The notes beneath the pieces are model-generated. The model worked only from the letters and a program-made list of their open reading frames with translations, did no database searches and was not told the origin of the DNA. Below, piece after piece: positions 8,311 to 16,546 of a stretch of DNA of 41,006 nt (positions within the stretch are counted from its first letter, which is position 1; each line of letters begins with the position of its first letter). The translations under genes and the position numbers were made by a program. The stretch is from Streptomyces camponoticapitis (GTDB lineage Bacteria; Actinomycetota; Actinomycetes; Streptomycetales; Streptomycetaceae), in the NCBI RefSeq assembly GCF_014646115.1, contig NZ_BMMV01000041.1:1-41006 (forward strand), read 5' to 3'.

Positions 8311-8436
8311 GCTTTCGATTCTGCCGTACGCGGCCGACACTCTCGGCACGGATCCCGTCCCGCACCACCCCCGCACCCGCCGTGCGCGCCCGCGCACCGG
8401 GCGGGCAGCCCGGTACCGCACCCCCTGTACATGCCG

Positions 8437-8448
8437 CTACGCGCGTAG
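8437..8448. promoter_or_regulatory. Perfect CTACGCGCGTAG operator upstream of deoC
   Basis: The same 12-bp palindrome as upstream of punA, ending 13 bases before GTG 8462. A -10-like TATGCT at 8450-8455 starts one base after it and lies 6 bases before the start codon. The operator thus occupies the -35/-10 spacer, which fits repression. Confidence 0.75.
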
Positions 8449-8461
8449 ATATGCTCATGTG

Positions 8462-9445
8462 GTGACCATGCCCACGACTGCACCCTCGCCCACAGGCTCC
8501 GCCGTGGGCGGTGCCCCCCTCGCTGACGTGACCGCGTCCGACGGCTCGCTGCGCCGGTTCCTCCACGGGCTGCCCGGCGTCGATGCCGTCGGCCTGGAGG
8601 CGCGCGCCGCATCGCTCGGTACGCGCTCGATCAAGACGACGGCCAAGGCGTACGCCATCGACCTGGCCATCTCGATGATCGACCTGACGACCCTCGAAGG
8701 CGCCGACACACCGGGCAAGGTCCGGTCGCTCGCCGCCAAGGCCCTGCACCCGGACCCGACCGACCGCACCGTCCCGACGACGGCCGCGCTCTGCGTCTAT
8801 CCGGACATGGTGGAGACGGCCGTCGCCTCGCTCGCCGGGAGCGACGTGAAGGTCGCCTCCGTCGCGACCGCCTTCCCGGCCGGCCGCACCGCCCTGGCCG
8901 TGAAGCTCGCCGACGTACGGGACGCGGTCGCCGCGGGTGCCGACGAGATCGACATGGTGATCGACCGGGGCGCGTTCCTCGCGGGCCACTATCTGAAGGT
9001 CTACGAGGAGATCGTGGCCGTGAAGGCCGAGTGCGGCGCCGCCCGCCTCAAGGTCATCTTCGAGACCGGCGAGCTGTCCACGTACGACAACATCCGCCGC
9101 GCCTCCTGGCTCGGCATGGTCGCGGGCGCGGACTTCATCAAGACGTCGACGGGCAAGGTGGCCGTCAACGCCACCCCGGCCAACACGCTGCTGATGCTGG
9201 AGGCCGTACGCGACTTCCGTGCCCAGACCGGTGTGCGGGTCGGTGTGAAGCCGGCCGGCGGCATCCGGACCAGCAAGGACGCGATCAAGTTCCTCGTGCT
9301 GGTCAACGAGACCGTCGGCGAGGACTGGCTGGACAGCCACTGGTTCCGGTTCGGCGCCTCCAGCCTCCTCAACGACCTGCTGATGCAGCGCCAGAAGCTC
9401 TCCACCGGCCGCTACTCCGGCCCCGACTACGTGACGGTGGACTGA
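8462..9445 (+). CDS. deoC: Deoxyribose-phosphate aldolase
   Basis: Cleaves 2-deoxyribose-5-phosphate to glyceraldehyde-3-phosphate and acetaldehyde. The 327-residue protein carries the class I DERA hallmarks: Schiff-base Lys227 in DFIKTSTGKVAVNA and the second catalytic Lys263 in GVKPAGGIRTSKDAIKFLV, with DEIDMVIDRG earlier. It is longer than the approximately 250-residue E. coli enzyme, through an N-terminal extension of about 50 residues and insertions. GTG 8462 is preferred over GTG 8459 and ATG 8468 because it lies 6 bases after a TATGCT box, the spacing seen at other leaderless starts in this window; no Shine-Dalgarno supports any of them. An aldehyde dehydrogenase begins 6 bases after the stop, which suits disposal of acetaldehyde. 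Confidence 0.95.
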   Translation: MTMPTTAPSPTGSAVGGAPLADVTASDGSLRRFLHGLPGVDAVGLEARAASLGTRSIKTTAKAYAIDLAISMIDLTTLEGADTPGKVRSLAAKALHPDPTDRTVPTTAALCVYPDMVETAVASLAGSDVKVASVATAFPAGRTALAVKLADVRDAVAAGADEIDMVIDRGAFLAGHYLKVYEEIVAVKAECGAARLKVIFETGELSTYDNIRRASWLGMVAGADFIKTSTGKVAVNATPANTLLMLEAVRDFRAQTGVRVGVKPAGGIRTSKDAIKFLVLVNETVGEDWLDSHWFRFGASSLLNDLLMQRQKLSTGRYSGPDYVTVD

Positions 9446-9451
9446 TACACC

Positions 9452-10882
9452 ATGGCTTTCGAATACGCACCTGCCCCCGAGTCACGCTCGGTCGTCGACA
9501 TCGCGCCGAGCTACGGCCTGTTCATCGACGGTGAGTTCACCGACGCCGCCGACGGCAAGGTCTTCAAGACGGTCTCCCCCGCCACCGAGGAAGTGCTGTC
9601 CGAGGTCGCGCGAGCGGGCGCGGAGGACGTGGACCGGGCCGTGAAGGCGGCCCGCGGGGCGTTCGCGAAGTGGTCCGCGCTGCCGGGCGCCGAGCGCGCC
9701 AAGTACCTTTTCAGGATCGCCCGGATCATCCAGGAGCGCTCGCGCGAACTGGCCGTCCTGGAGACCCTCGACAACGGCAAGCCGATCCGGGAGACCCGCG
9801 ACGCGGACCTCCCGCTGGTCGCCGCGCACTTCTTCTACTACGCGGGCTGGGCCGACAAGCTCGACCACGCCGGCTACGGGGCGAACCCGCGCCCGCTCGG
9901 TGTCGCGGGCCAGGTCATCCCGTGGAACTTCCCGCTGCTGATGCTCGCGTGGAAGATCGCCCCGGCGCTCGCGACGGGCAACACGGTGGTCCTGAAGCCC
10001 GCCGAGACCACCCCGCTGAGCGCTCTGTTCTTCGCTGACATCTGCCGCCAGGCAGGTCTGCCGCGCGGCGTCGTCAACATCCTTCCCGGATACGGCGACA
10101 CGGGCGCCGCCCTCGTCGAGCACGAGGACGTCGACAAGATCGCCTTCACCGGCTCGACCGCCGTCGGCAAGGCCATCGCCCGGCAGATCGCGGGCACCGG
10201 CAAGAAGGCCACGCTCGAACTCGGCGGCAAGGGCGCCAACATCGTCTTCGACGACGCCCCGGTCGACCAGGCCGTCGAGGGCATCGTCACGGGCATCTTC
10301 TTCAACCAGGGCCAGGTCTGCTGTGCCGGATCGCGGCTGCTGGTCCAGGAGTCGGTCCAGGACGAGCTGCTGGACTCGCTGAAGCGCCGGCTCTCCACGC
10401 TGCGTGTCGGCGACCCGCTGGACAAGAACACGGACCTCGGCGCGATCAACTCCGCCGAGCAGCTGGCCCGTATCAGGACGCTGGCCGACGCGGGCGAGGC
10501 CGAGGGCGCCGAGCGCTGGTCGCCGGAGTGCGAACTCCCCGCCTCCGGCTACTGGTTCGCGCCGACCCTCTTCACCAATGTCACGCAGGCGCACACCGTG
10601 GCGCGCGACGAGATCTTCGGCCCGGTGCTCTCCGTACTGACCTTCCGCACCCCGGAAGAGGCGGTCGCCAAGGCCAACAACACCCAGTACGGCCTCTCCG
10701 CCGGCATCTGGACGGAGAAGGGCTCCCGCATCCTCGCCGTCGCGAACAGGCTCCGCGCGGGCGTGGTGTGGGCCAACACGTTCAACAAGTTCGACCCGAC
10801 CTCGCCCTTCGGCGGCTACAAGGAGTCGGGCTACGGCCGCGAGGGCGGTCGCCACGGCCTGGAGGCGTATCTCGATGTCTGA
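9452..10882 (+). CDS. NAD(P)-dependent aldehyde dehydrogenase
   Basis: A full-length ALDH of 476 residues. It has the NAD-binding segment VIPWNFPLLMLAWKIAPALA and GNTVVLKPAETTPLSA, the glycine motif FTGSTAVGK, general-base Glu256 in LELGGKGAN, the catalytic cysteine (Cys290) in FNQGQVCCAGSR, and EIFGPVLSVL. The C-terminal oligomerisation end reads FGGYKESGYGREGG. Translation is probably coupled to deoC, 6 bases upstream. From this context I infer that it oxidises the acetaldehyde made by DeoC, though sequence alone does not fix the aldehyde. Its last 8 bases overlap the start of a second, shorter ALDH-like gene. Confidence 0.93.
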   Translation: MAFEYAPAPESRSVVDIAPSYGLFIDGEFTDAADGKVFKTVSPATEEVLSEVARAGAEDVDRAVKAARGAFAKWSALPGAERAKYLFRIARIIQERSRELAVLETLDNGKPIRETRDADLPLVAAHFFYYAGWADKLDHAGYGANPRPLGVAGQVIPWNFPLLMLAWKIAPALATGNTVVLKPAETTPLSALFFADICRQAGLPRGVVNILPGYGDTGAALVEHEDVDKIAFTGSTAVGKAIARQIAGTGKKATLELGGKGANIVFDDAPVDQAVEGIVTGIFFNQGQVCCAGSRLLVQESVQDELLDSLKRRLSTLRVGDPLDKNTDLGAINSAEQLARIRTLADAGEAEGAERWSPECELPASGYWFAPTLFTNVTQAHTVARDEIFGPVLSVLTFRTPEEAVAKANNTQYGLSAGIWTEKGSRILAVANRLRAGVVWANTFNKFDPTSPFGGYKESGYGREGGRHGLEAYLDV

Positions 10883-11765
10883 GTCCGAGCGACTGTCGGT
10901 CTTCAAGACCTACAAGCTGTACGTCGGGGGCAAGTTCCCCCGCTCCGAGAGCGGCCGGGTGTACGAGGTGACCGACCAGAAGGACAGGTGGCTCGCGAAC
11001 GCGCCGCAGGCGTCGCGCAAGGACGCCCGTGACGCGGTCTCCGCCGCCCGCAAGGCGTTCGGCGGCTGGTCGGGCGCGACCGCGTACAACAGGGGCCAGG
11101 TGCTCTACCGCGTCGCCGAGATGCTGGAGGGGCGCCGCGGCCAGTTCACCGCCGAGGTGGCCGCCTCGGAGGGCATCTCCAAGTCGAGGGCGGCGGCCGT
11201 CGTGGACGCGACCGTGGACCGCTGGGTCTGGTACGCGGGCTGGACGGACAAGATCGGTCAGGTGACGGGCGGCGCCAACCCCGTGGCCGGCCCGTTCTTC
11301 AACCTGTCCACGCCCGAGCCCACCGGGGTCGTGACGGTCCTCGCCCCACAGGACTCGTCGTTCCTCGGCCTGGTCTCGGTCGTCGCCCCGGTGATCGCCA
11401 CCGGCAACACGGCGGTCGTCGTGGCGAGCGAGCGCTCTCCGCTGCCCGCCCTGTCGCTGGGTGAGGTGCTGGCCACCTCCGACCTGCCGGGCGGCGTCGT
11501 CAACGTCCTCTCGGGCCGTACGGCCGAACTGGCCGCGCCGCTCGCCTCGCACCAGGACGTCAACGGCATCGATCTGTACGGCGCCGACGAGACCCTGGCC
11601 AAGGAGCTGGAGATCGCGGCGGCGGACAACCTCAAGCGCGTGGTGCGCCCGCACCCGGTGGACTTCTCCGCCGACCCCGGCACCGGCAGACTGACGGCCT
11701 TCCTGGAGACGAAGACCGTCTGGCACCCCACGGGGGGCCTGGGCGCGTCGGGCTCCGGCTACTGA
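10875..11765 (+). CDS. Truncated aldehyde-dehydrogenase-like protein without catalytic domain
   Basis: This 296-residue protein aligns by eye with the NAD-binding half of the preceding ALDH: DARDAVSAARKAFGGWSG, then VVTVLAPQDSSFLGLVSVVA and APVIATGNTAVVVASERSPL, then LPGGVVNVLSG. After DNLKRVVRP, where LELGGK should occur, it skips the whole catalytic domain and ends with FLETKTVWHPTGGLGASGSGY, like an ALDH C-terminal oligomerisation tail. There is no catalytic Cys and no Glu of LELGG. The frame is intact, and its start overlaps the ALDH stop by 8 bases, so it is a maintained gene rather than debris. I infer a structural or regulatory partner of the upstream ALDH, comparable to the Cys-less domain of ALDH16-type proteins. 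Confidence 0.85.
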   Translation: MSESERLSVFKTYKLYVGGKFPRSESGRVYEVTDQKDRWLANAPQASRKDARDAVSAARKAFGGWSGATAYNRGQVLYRVAEMLEGRRGQFTAEVAASEGISKSRAAAVVDATVDRWVWYAGWTDKIGQVTGGANPVAGPFFNLSTPEPTGVVTVLAPQDSSFLGLVSVVAPVIATGNTAVVVASERSPLPALSLGEVLATSDLPGGVVNVLSGRTAELAAPLASHQDVNGIDLYGADETLAKELEIAAADNLKRVVRPHPVDFSADPGTGRLTAFLETKTVWHPTGGLGASGSGY

Positions 11766-11781
11766 GCCGTTTTCAACCGCC

Positions 11782-11830
11782 TGCGTAAGGAGGCCCGGCC
11801 GTCGCGATGACGGCCGGGCCTCCTTACGCA
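11782..11830 (+). terminator. Strong hairpin terminator after the deoC-ALDH operon
   Basis: A perfect 22-bp inverted repeat (11782-11803 and 11809-11830) with a 5-base loop starts 16 bases after the ALDH-like stop. It also lies 18 bases beyond the end of the convergent secreted-protein gene, so it can serve both strands. Confidence 0.9.
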
Positions 11831-11848
11831 GAACGAGAGCACCGGTGC

Positions 11849-12265
11849 TCAGCCGGGCAGCAGCCCCGTCACCGGCCCGACGAGCGGCAGGTCCGCCAGC
11901 CCGCCGCCCTTGGTGACCGGGTCCGTCAGTGTCGCCGTGGACAGCGGCTTGAAGTCGGCGATCTGCGTGCCGACCGCGTTGTCCAGCGGGTCGACGCCCG
12001 TGTTGGCCAGCGGGTTGAGCTGAAGGTTCTTGACCGGGCCGAGGCCCCCGGCCATGGAGTGCCCGAGAGCGCCCCCCAGTCCCTCGCCGGCCGCCTTCCC
12101 GGCCTCCGCGAGCTCGCTGTCGGGACCCGACGCGGGCACGGGCGCGGCCGGCGCCGCCTGCGCCGCGGCGCCGCCGAGCCCGATCACGGCGCCCGCCGCG
12201 GTGATCGTCAGCCCGGCGCGCAGCAACGCGCGGCGCCGGGAAGTGGAAGCTGAATGACGTGCCAT
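11849..12265 (-). CDS. Small secreted protein, possible Tat substrate, unknown function
   Basis: The 138-residue product has an N-terminal signal with consecutive arginines (STSRRRALLRAG), a hydrophobic stretch of about 18 residues and an AAAQAAPA cleavage region. The RR motif leaves the Tat pathway possible. The mature part is Gly/Pro/Ala-rich with no catalytic motif; it includes NPLANTGVDPLDN and ends LPLVGPVTGLLPG. ATG 12265 is chosen because AGGAATCCC precedes it and the signal peptide then starts sensibly; an earlier in-frame start would add 16 residues. It resembles in style, though not closely in sequence, the secreted protein at 18454-18786, which likewise ends in a Leu/Pro/Gly tail. 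Function unknown. Confidence 0.7.
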   Translation of the reverse strand: MARHSASTSRRRALLRAGLTITAAGAVIGLGGAAAQAAPAAPVPASGPDSELAEAGKAAGEGLGGALGHSMAGGLGPVKNLQLNPLANTGVDPLDNAVGTQIADFKPLSTATLTDPVTKGGGLADLPLVGPVTGLLPG

Positions 12266-12393
12266 GGGATTCCTGACTGCGCGGAAGTGCCGAGTAAGGG
12301 GAATGACACGCACAGTAGTTGAGATGTGACGCTCGATACCAACACCCCGGCCAGGGATCCCCTGCGCGGGTGTATGCCTCAGACTGGTGTCCC

Positions 12394-13068
12394 GTGAGTC
12401 CCCACCGAACCGCCTCCGCGCGTGTCGTCCTGCTCGCGGGCCCCTCCGGCTCCGGCAAGTCGTCGCTCGCCGCCCGCGCGGGCCTGCCCGTGCTCCGTCT
12501 CGACGACTTCTACAAGGAGGGCGACGACCCGACGCTGCCGCTGGTCGCCGGAAGCGCGGACATCGACTGGGACTCCGCGCTGTCCTGGGACGCGGACGCG
12601 GCGGTCGCCGCGATCCAGGAGCTGTGCCGTACGGGCCGTACGACCGTCCCCGTGTACTCCATCGCCACCAGCTCCCGCGTCGACACCGAGGAGCTGGGCA
12701 TCGGCGGCGCCGGACTGTTCGTCGCCGAGGGCATCTTCGCGGCCGATGTCGTGGCGCGCTGCGAGGAGTTGGGCGTCCTGGCCGACGCGCTGTGTCTGCG
12801 CGGGCGCCCGTCGACGACGTTCCGCCGAAGGCTGCTGCGGGATCTGCGCGAGGGCCGGAAGTCGGTGGCGTTCCTGCTGCGGCGCGGCTGGCGGCTGATG
12901 CGCGCGGAGCGCGGCATCGTCGCCCGTCAGACGGCGCTGGGGGCGTATCCCTGCGCGAAGGCGGAGGCGCTCACCCGGATCGCCGACGCGGCGGCGGGCG
13001 GTGCCCGTCCCCGTACGCCGGCCGCCCATCCGTCCATGCCGGCGCGGCCCGCGAACAGCGGTCTCTAA
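12394..13068 (+). CDS. Uridine kinase-like P-loop kinase
   Basis: A 224-residue nucleoside-kinase-type NTPase with the Walker A loop GPSGSGKSS at residues 16-24, then LRLDDFYKEGDDPTLP, which matches the DDFY substrate loop of uridine/cytidine kinases. VAEGIFAADVV resembles the EGI region and is followed by RRLLRDLREGRKS. It would phosphorylate uridine or cytidine to the monophosphate, the salvage route opposing the catabolic enzymes nearby. GTG 12394 is chosen because only about 15 residues should precede the P-loop; a TTG at 12319 is in frame but unsupported. The C-terminal 20 residues are low complexity. It is divergent from the secreted-protein gene and ends before a clear hairpin. No CTACGCGCGTAG operator is present. 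Confidence 0.85.
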   Translation: MSPHRTASARVVLLAGPSGSGKSSLAARAGLPVLRLDDFYKEGDDPTLPLVAGSADIDWDSALSWDADAAVAAIQELCRTGRTTVPVYSIATSSRVDTEELGIGGAGLFVAEGIFAADVVARCEELGVLADALCLRGRPSTTFRRRLLRDLREGRKSVAFLLRRGWRLMRAERGIVARQTALGAYPCAKAEALTRIADAAAGGARPRTPAAHPSMPARPANSGL

Positions 13069-13110
13069 CGGTCCGGCGACGCCCGGCCCGGGGGGCCCGC
13101 AACGCGCGAA

Positions 13111-13140
13111 GACCGGACAGGCCCCCCAGCCTGTCCGGTC
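13111..13140. terminator. Hairpin terminator between uridine kinase and sigQ
   Basis: An 11-bp perfect inverted repeat (13111-13121 and 13130-13140) with an 8-base C-rich loop, located between convergent genes and probably acting on the plus strand. Confidence 0.75.
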
Positions 13141-13258
13141 CTGCTCGGTGCACCCCCGTGCCCCCGTGCCCTGCTCCTGCCGTCTCCCCCGAGACGGCAG
13201 TCCCTCCCCCGTTCCCCCTGGTGTTGCTCCCCCCGGGTGTTACATCCCCCCGCCGCCT

Positions 13259-14038
13259 TCAGGCCACCAGCTCGCCGAAGGACTCTTCCTCGTCACGTCC
13301 GAAGCTGAGGACCTCGTCCTCGCGCAGCCGGCGGAGCGACCGCCAGATGCTCGACTTCACCGTGCCGACACTGATGTTGAGGATCTCCGCGATCTCGGGA
13401 TCGGTGCGGCCCTCGTAGTAGCGCAGCACCAGCATCGTGCGCTGCGTCTCGGGGAGGCGCGAGAGCGCCTGCCAGAGCACCGTGCGCAGCTCCGTGCCGC
13501 GCATCGCGTCGGTGTCGCCGACCGTCTCCGGCAGCTCCTCCGTCGGGTACTCGTTGAGCTTGCGCCTGCGCCACGCGCTGATGTGCAGGTTGGTCATCGT
13601 GCGGCGGAGATAGCCGCCGACGGCCGCCTTGTCGCTGATCCGGTCCCAGGCGCGGTAGGTGGAGAACAGCGCGCTCTGGAGCAGGTCCTCGGCCTCGAAG
13701 CGGTCGCCGGTCAGGTGGTAGGCGGTCGCGTACAGAGAGGCCCGGCGCTCCTGGACGTAGGCGGTGAACGCCGTCTCGGCATCCGTGGCCTCCGTCCGCA
13801 CGGTGCGCTCCCCCGTGGCCTCTCCGTACGCTTCGCCTTCGTTCCCTCGGCCCTTGGCCTCTTCCGCCGTGGACTTTCGCGCCGCGTCGACCACCGCGAT
13901 GTACGGCGGCCGATGCTGACGCCCGGCGCCGCGAACGCACCCCCGCCCGTTCACGGCGCCGGACTTCTCGGTGCTCCGTGCGACGTCGTGGAGACGCGTG
14001 ATTACTGCGCTTGAGGTCGTGCTGTGCAGTGCGTTCAT
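13259..14038 (-). CDS. sigQ: ECF sigma factor SigQ (SigE-type family)
   Basis: A 259-residue extracytoplasmic-function sigma factor. Region 2 reads ATAYHLTGDRFEAEDLLQSALFSTYRAWDRI. Region 4 reads LPETQRTMLVLRYYEGRTDP, then EIAEILNISVGTVKSSIWRSLRRL. A polar N-terminal extension of about 90 residues precedes region 2. ATG 14038 gives an N-terminus (MNALHSTTSSAV) that resembles my memory of S. coelicolor SigQ, but no strong Shine-Dalgarno supports it and a shorter form is possible. It is divergent from afsQ1, as in S. coelicolor, where sigQ is reported as a target of AfsQ1 that tempers antibiotic production. An AfsQ1-type direct repeat lies in the shared promoter region. Confidence 0.88.
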   Translation of the reverse strand: MNALHSTTSSAVITRLHDVARSTEKSGAVNGRGCVRGAGRQHRPPYIAVVDAARKSTAEEAKGRGNEGEAYGEATGERTVRTEATDAETAFTAYVQERRASLYATAYHLTGDRFEAEDLLQSALFSTYRAWDRISDKAAVGGYLRRTMTNLHISAWRRRKLNEYPTEELPETVGDTDAMRGTELRTVLWQALSRLPETQRTMLVLRYYEGRTDPEIAEILNISVGTVKSSIWRSLRRLREDEVLSFGRDEEESFGELVA

Positions 14039-14123
14039 CTCGCGCCCCCCGTCGGCTGGAGTCTGTTGCTTTCCGTCTGCCAAAGAGATTGCCGGGCCAG
14101 TTTCATGGGCCTGTCCGCCGACT

Positions 14124-14139
14124 GTCACAGGCCTGTCAC
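14124..14139. promoter_or_regulatory. AfsQ1-type direct repeat between sigQ and afsQ1
   Basis: GTCAC at 14124-14128 is repeated at 14135-14139 with 6 bases between, matching the GTnAC-n6-GTnAC consensus reported for AfsQ1. The 11-bp period is usual for OmpR/PhoB-family dimers binding head to tail. It lies 85 bases before the sigQ start and 92 bases before the afsQ1 start. Confidence 0.75.
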
Positions 14140-14231
14140 AGGGGTTCTGGATCTTGGCGGGAGATGTGGTGGAACTGTGGGAGCGCTCCGACTGTCGAAC
14201 TGTGGTCCCCCCATGGGCCAGAATGACCTCT

Positions 14232-14909
14232 GTGCCTTTCCTGTTGCTGATCGAGGACGACGACGCCATCCGCACGGCCCTCGAACTCTCGTTGTCACGC
14301 CAGGGCCACCGAGTGGCCACTGCGGCGACGGGAGAGGACGGCCTGAATCTGCTGCGAGAACAGCGGCCAGACCTGATCGTTCTGGACGTGATGCTGCCCG
14401 GTATCGACGGTTTCGAGGTGTGCCGTCGGATCAGGCGGACCGACCAGTTGCCGATCATCCTGCTGACCGCGCGCAGCGACGACATCGATGTGGTCGTCGG
14501 GCTCGAATCCGGCGCGGACGACTATGTGGTCAAGCCCGTGCAGGGCCGGGTGCTCGACGCCCGTATCCGTGCCGTCCTGCGACGCGGGGAGCGGGAGTCG
14601 ACCGATTCGGCGACCTTCGGCAGCCTGGTCATCGACCGTTCCGCGATGACGGTCACGAAGAACGGTGACGATCTCCAGCTCACGCCGACCGAGCTGCGGC
14701 TGCTCCTGGAGCTGAGCCGGCGGCCCGGCCAGGCGCTGTCGCGGCAGCAGTTGCTGCGGCTGGTGTGGGAGCACGACTATCTGGGCGACTCCCGGCTGGT
14801 CGACGCCTGTGTGCAGCGGCTGCGCGCGAAGGTCGAGGACGTGCCCTCCTCGCCGACGCTGATCCGTACCGTACGAGGCGTGGGCTACCGGCTGGACGCG
14901 CCTTCGTGA
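14232..14909 (+). CDS. afsQ1: Response regulator AfsQ1 (OmpR/PhoB family)
   Basis: Receiver plus winged-helix regulator of 225 residues. The acidic pocket reads LLLIEDDDA, the phospho-acceptor is Asp52 in LIVLDVMLPG, the switch residues lie in ILLTARSDD and the lysine in DYVVKPVQG. The C-terminal DNA-binding domain ends with LVDACVQRLRAKVED and TVRGVGYRLD. It is paired with the kinase AfsQ2, whose start overlaps its stop by four bases. In S. coelicolor AfsQ1 activates actinorhodin, prodiginine and CDA pathway regulators and sigQ, in response to nitrogen source. GTG 14232 gives the length I remember for AfsQ1; ATG 14223 (3 residues longer) cannot be excluded, since neither has a clear Shine-Dalgarno. 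Confidence 0.93.
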   Translation: MPFLLLIEDDDAIRTALELSLSRQGHRVATAATGEDGLNLLREQRPDLIVLDVMLPGIDGFEVCRRIRRTDQLPIILLTARSDDIDVVVGLESGADDYVVKPVQGRVLDARIRAVLRRGERESTDSATFGSLVIDRSAMTVTKNGDDLQLTPTELRLLLELSRRPGQALSRQQLLRLVWEHDYLGDSRLVDACVQRLRAKVEDVPSSPTLIRTVRGVGYRLDAPS

Positions 14910-16546
14910 GCAGCCAGGAACCCACGCCGGCCAGCTCCGCGGACAGCCCGGACGGATCGGACAGTCCTGAGATAGCGAACGGATCCGAGGGGGCAGGTGC
15001 GGACGGAACGGCCGGGCGGCGTACGCGCAAGAGGGCGTTCCTGGCCGGGCTGCGCTGGACGAGTCTGCGGCTGAGGCTGGTCGTCGTCTTCGGGGCCGTC
15101 GCGCTGACCGCCGCCGTCTCGGCGTCGGGGATCGCGTACTGGCTCAACCGCGAGTCGGTGCTCTCCCGTACGCAGACTGCCGCGCTCAAGGAGTTCAAGC
15201 AGGAGATGCGGGACAAGGCGGCGGAGCTGCCCCTGCGGCCGACCCAGCCCGAACTCGAGTACACGGCCCAGCAGATGGCCAACAGCAGCGCCGGGTTCAG
15301 TGTGCTGCTGATCGGTGAGCGCGCCGAGGACAAGCCGGTGGCCGGGGTCTCCGACCAGGACGCGTTCACGCTGGACGACGTGCCGAAGTCGTTGCAGACC
15401 GCGGTGAACGACCGGCAGAAGGTGACATCCGGCAACAAATCGCCGTACCACGTCTTCTGGCAGCGCACCCAGCGCGGAGAGACGCCGTATCTGGTCGGCG
15501 GCACCCGGATCGTCGGCGGCGGGCCGACCGGTTACGTCTTCCTCTCGCTCGAACAGGAGCGGGAGGACCTCAACGCGCTGGCGTGGTCGCTGGCGATCGC
15601 GACGGGCCTGGCCCTCGTCGGGTCCGCGCTGCTCGCGCAGGCGGCGGCCACCACCGTACTGAAGCCGGTGCAGCGGCTCGGTGACGCCGCGCGGCGGCTC
15701 GGCGAGGGCAAGCTCGACACCCGGCTGCGGGTGTCGGGGACGGACGAACTGGCCGATCTGTCGCGGACGTTCAACAACGCGGCCGCCTCCCTCCAGAAGA
15801 AGATCGACGACATGAGCGCGCGTGAGGAGTCGAGCCGCCGCTTCGTCGCCGACATGTCGCACGAGCTGCGCACCCCGCTGACCGCCCTGACGGCGGTGAC
15901 CGAGGTGCTGGAGGACGAGGCGGACACGCTCGACCCGATGATCGCCCCCGCCGTGACACTGGTGGTGAGCGAGACCCGCAGGCTCAACGACCTCGTGGAG
16001 AACCTGATGGAGGTGACCCGCTTCGACGCGGGCACCGCCCGGCTCGTCCTCGACGACGTCGACGTCGCCGACCAGGTCACCGCCTGTATCGACGCGCGGG
16101 CCTGGCTGGACGCGGTGGAGCTGGACGCCGAGCGCGGCATGATGGCCCGCCTCGATCCGCGCCGGCTCGATGTGATCCTGGCGAATCTGATCGGCAACGC
16201 GCTCAAGCACGGCGGTTCGCCGGTGCGGGTCTCGGTGCGCACCGTCGGCCGGGAGCTGGTCATCGAGGTACGGGACAACGGGCCGGGCATTCCGGAGGAC
16301 GTACTGCCGCACGTGTTCGACCGCTTCTACAAGGCGAGCGCGTCACGGCCGCGGTCCGAGGGCAGCGGTCTGGGGCTGTCCATCGCGATGGAGAACGCGC
16401 ACATCCACGGAGGCGACATCACCGCGGCCAACGCCCCCGACGGCGGTGCGGTGTTCGTCCTGCGGCTGCCGCGCGACGACTCGGAGGACATCGGCGACGA
16501 GGACGGGCACGAGGACGCGCGAGGAGAGGGAGGCGAGGCGCAGTGA
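14906..16546 (+). CDS. afsQ2: Sensor histidine kinase AfsQ2
   Basis: A 546-residue membrane kinase. It has a polar Ser/Asp-rich N-terminus, a first membrane helix near residues 58-80 (LVVVFGAVALTAAVSASGIA), an extracytoplasmic sensor domain and a second helix (LAIATGLALVGSALLAQAAA). Then come a HAMP linker, a HisKA domain with His319 in DMSHELRTPL, and an ATPase domain with the N box NLIGNALKHG, G1 DNGPGIPEDV and G2 GSGLGLSIA. The start GTG 14906 overlaps the afsQ1 stop as GTGA, which implies translational coupling. It phosphorylates AfsQ1. The next gene, a lipoprotein, again overlaps by GTGA, so all three are one operon. Confidence 0.92.
   Translation: MSSQEPTPASSADSPDGSDSPEIANGSEGAGADGTAGRRTRKRAFLAGLRWTSLRLRLVVVFGAVALTAAVSASGIAYWLNRESVLSRTQTAALKEFKQEMRDKAAELPLRPTQPELEYTAQQMANSSAGFSVLLIGERAEDKPVAGVSDQDAFTLDDVPKSLQTAVNDRQKVTSGNKSPYHVFWQRTQRGETPYLVGGTRIVGGGPTGYVFLSLEQEREDLNALAWSLAIATGLALVGSALLAQAAATTVLKPVQRLGDAARRLGEGKLDTRLRVSGTDELADLSRTFNNAAASLQKKIDDMSAREESSRRFVADMSHELRTPLTALTAVTEVLEDEADTLDPMIAPAVTLVVSETRRLNDLVENLMEVTRFDAGTARLVLDDVDVADQVTACIDARAWLDAVELDAERGMMARLDPRRLDVILANLIGNALKHGGSPVRVSVRTVGRELVIEVRDNGPGIPEDVLPHVFDRFYKASASRPRSEGSGLGLSIAMENAHIHGGDITAANAPDGGAVFVLRLPRDDSEDIGDEDGHEDARGEGGEAQ

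Noticed and set aside
7466..9340. A 624-codon minus-strand frame opposite deoC
   Set aside because: deoC is certain on the plus strand, and the mirror frame shows no domain and runs through the PH-domain gene in another frame.
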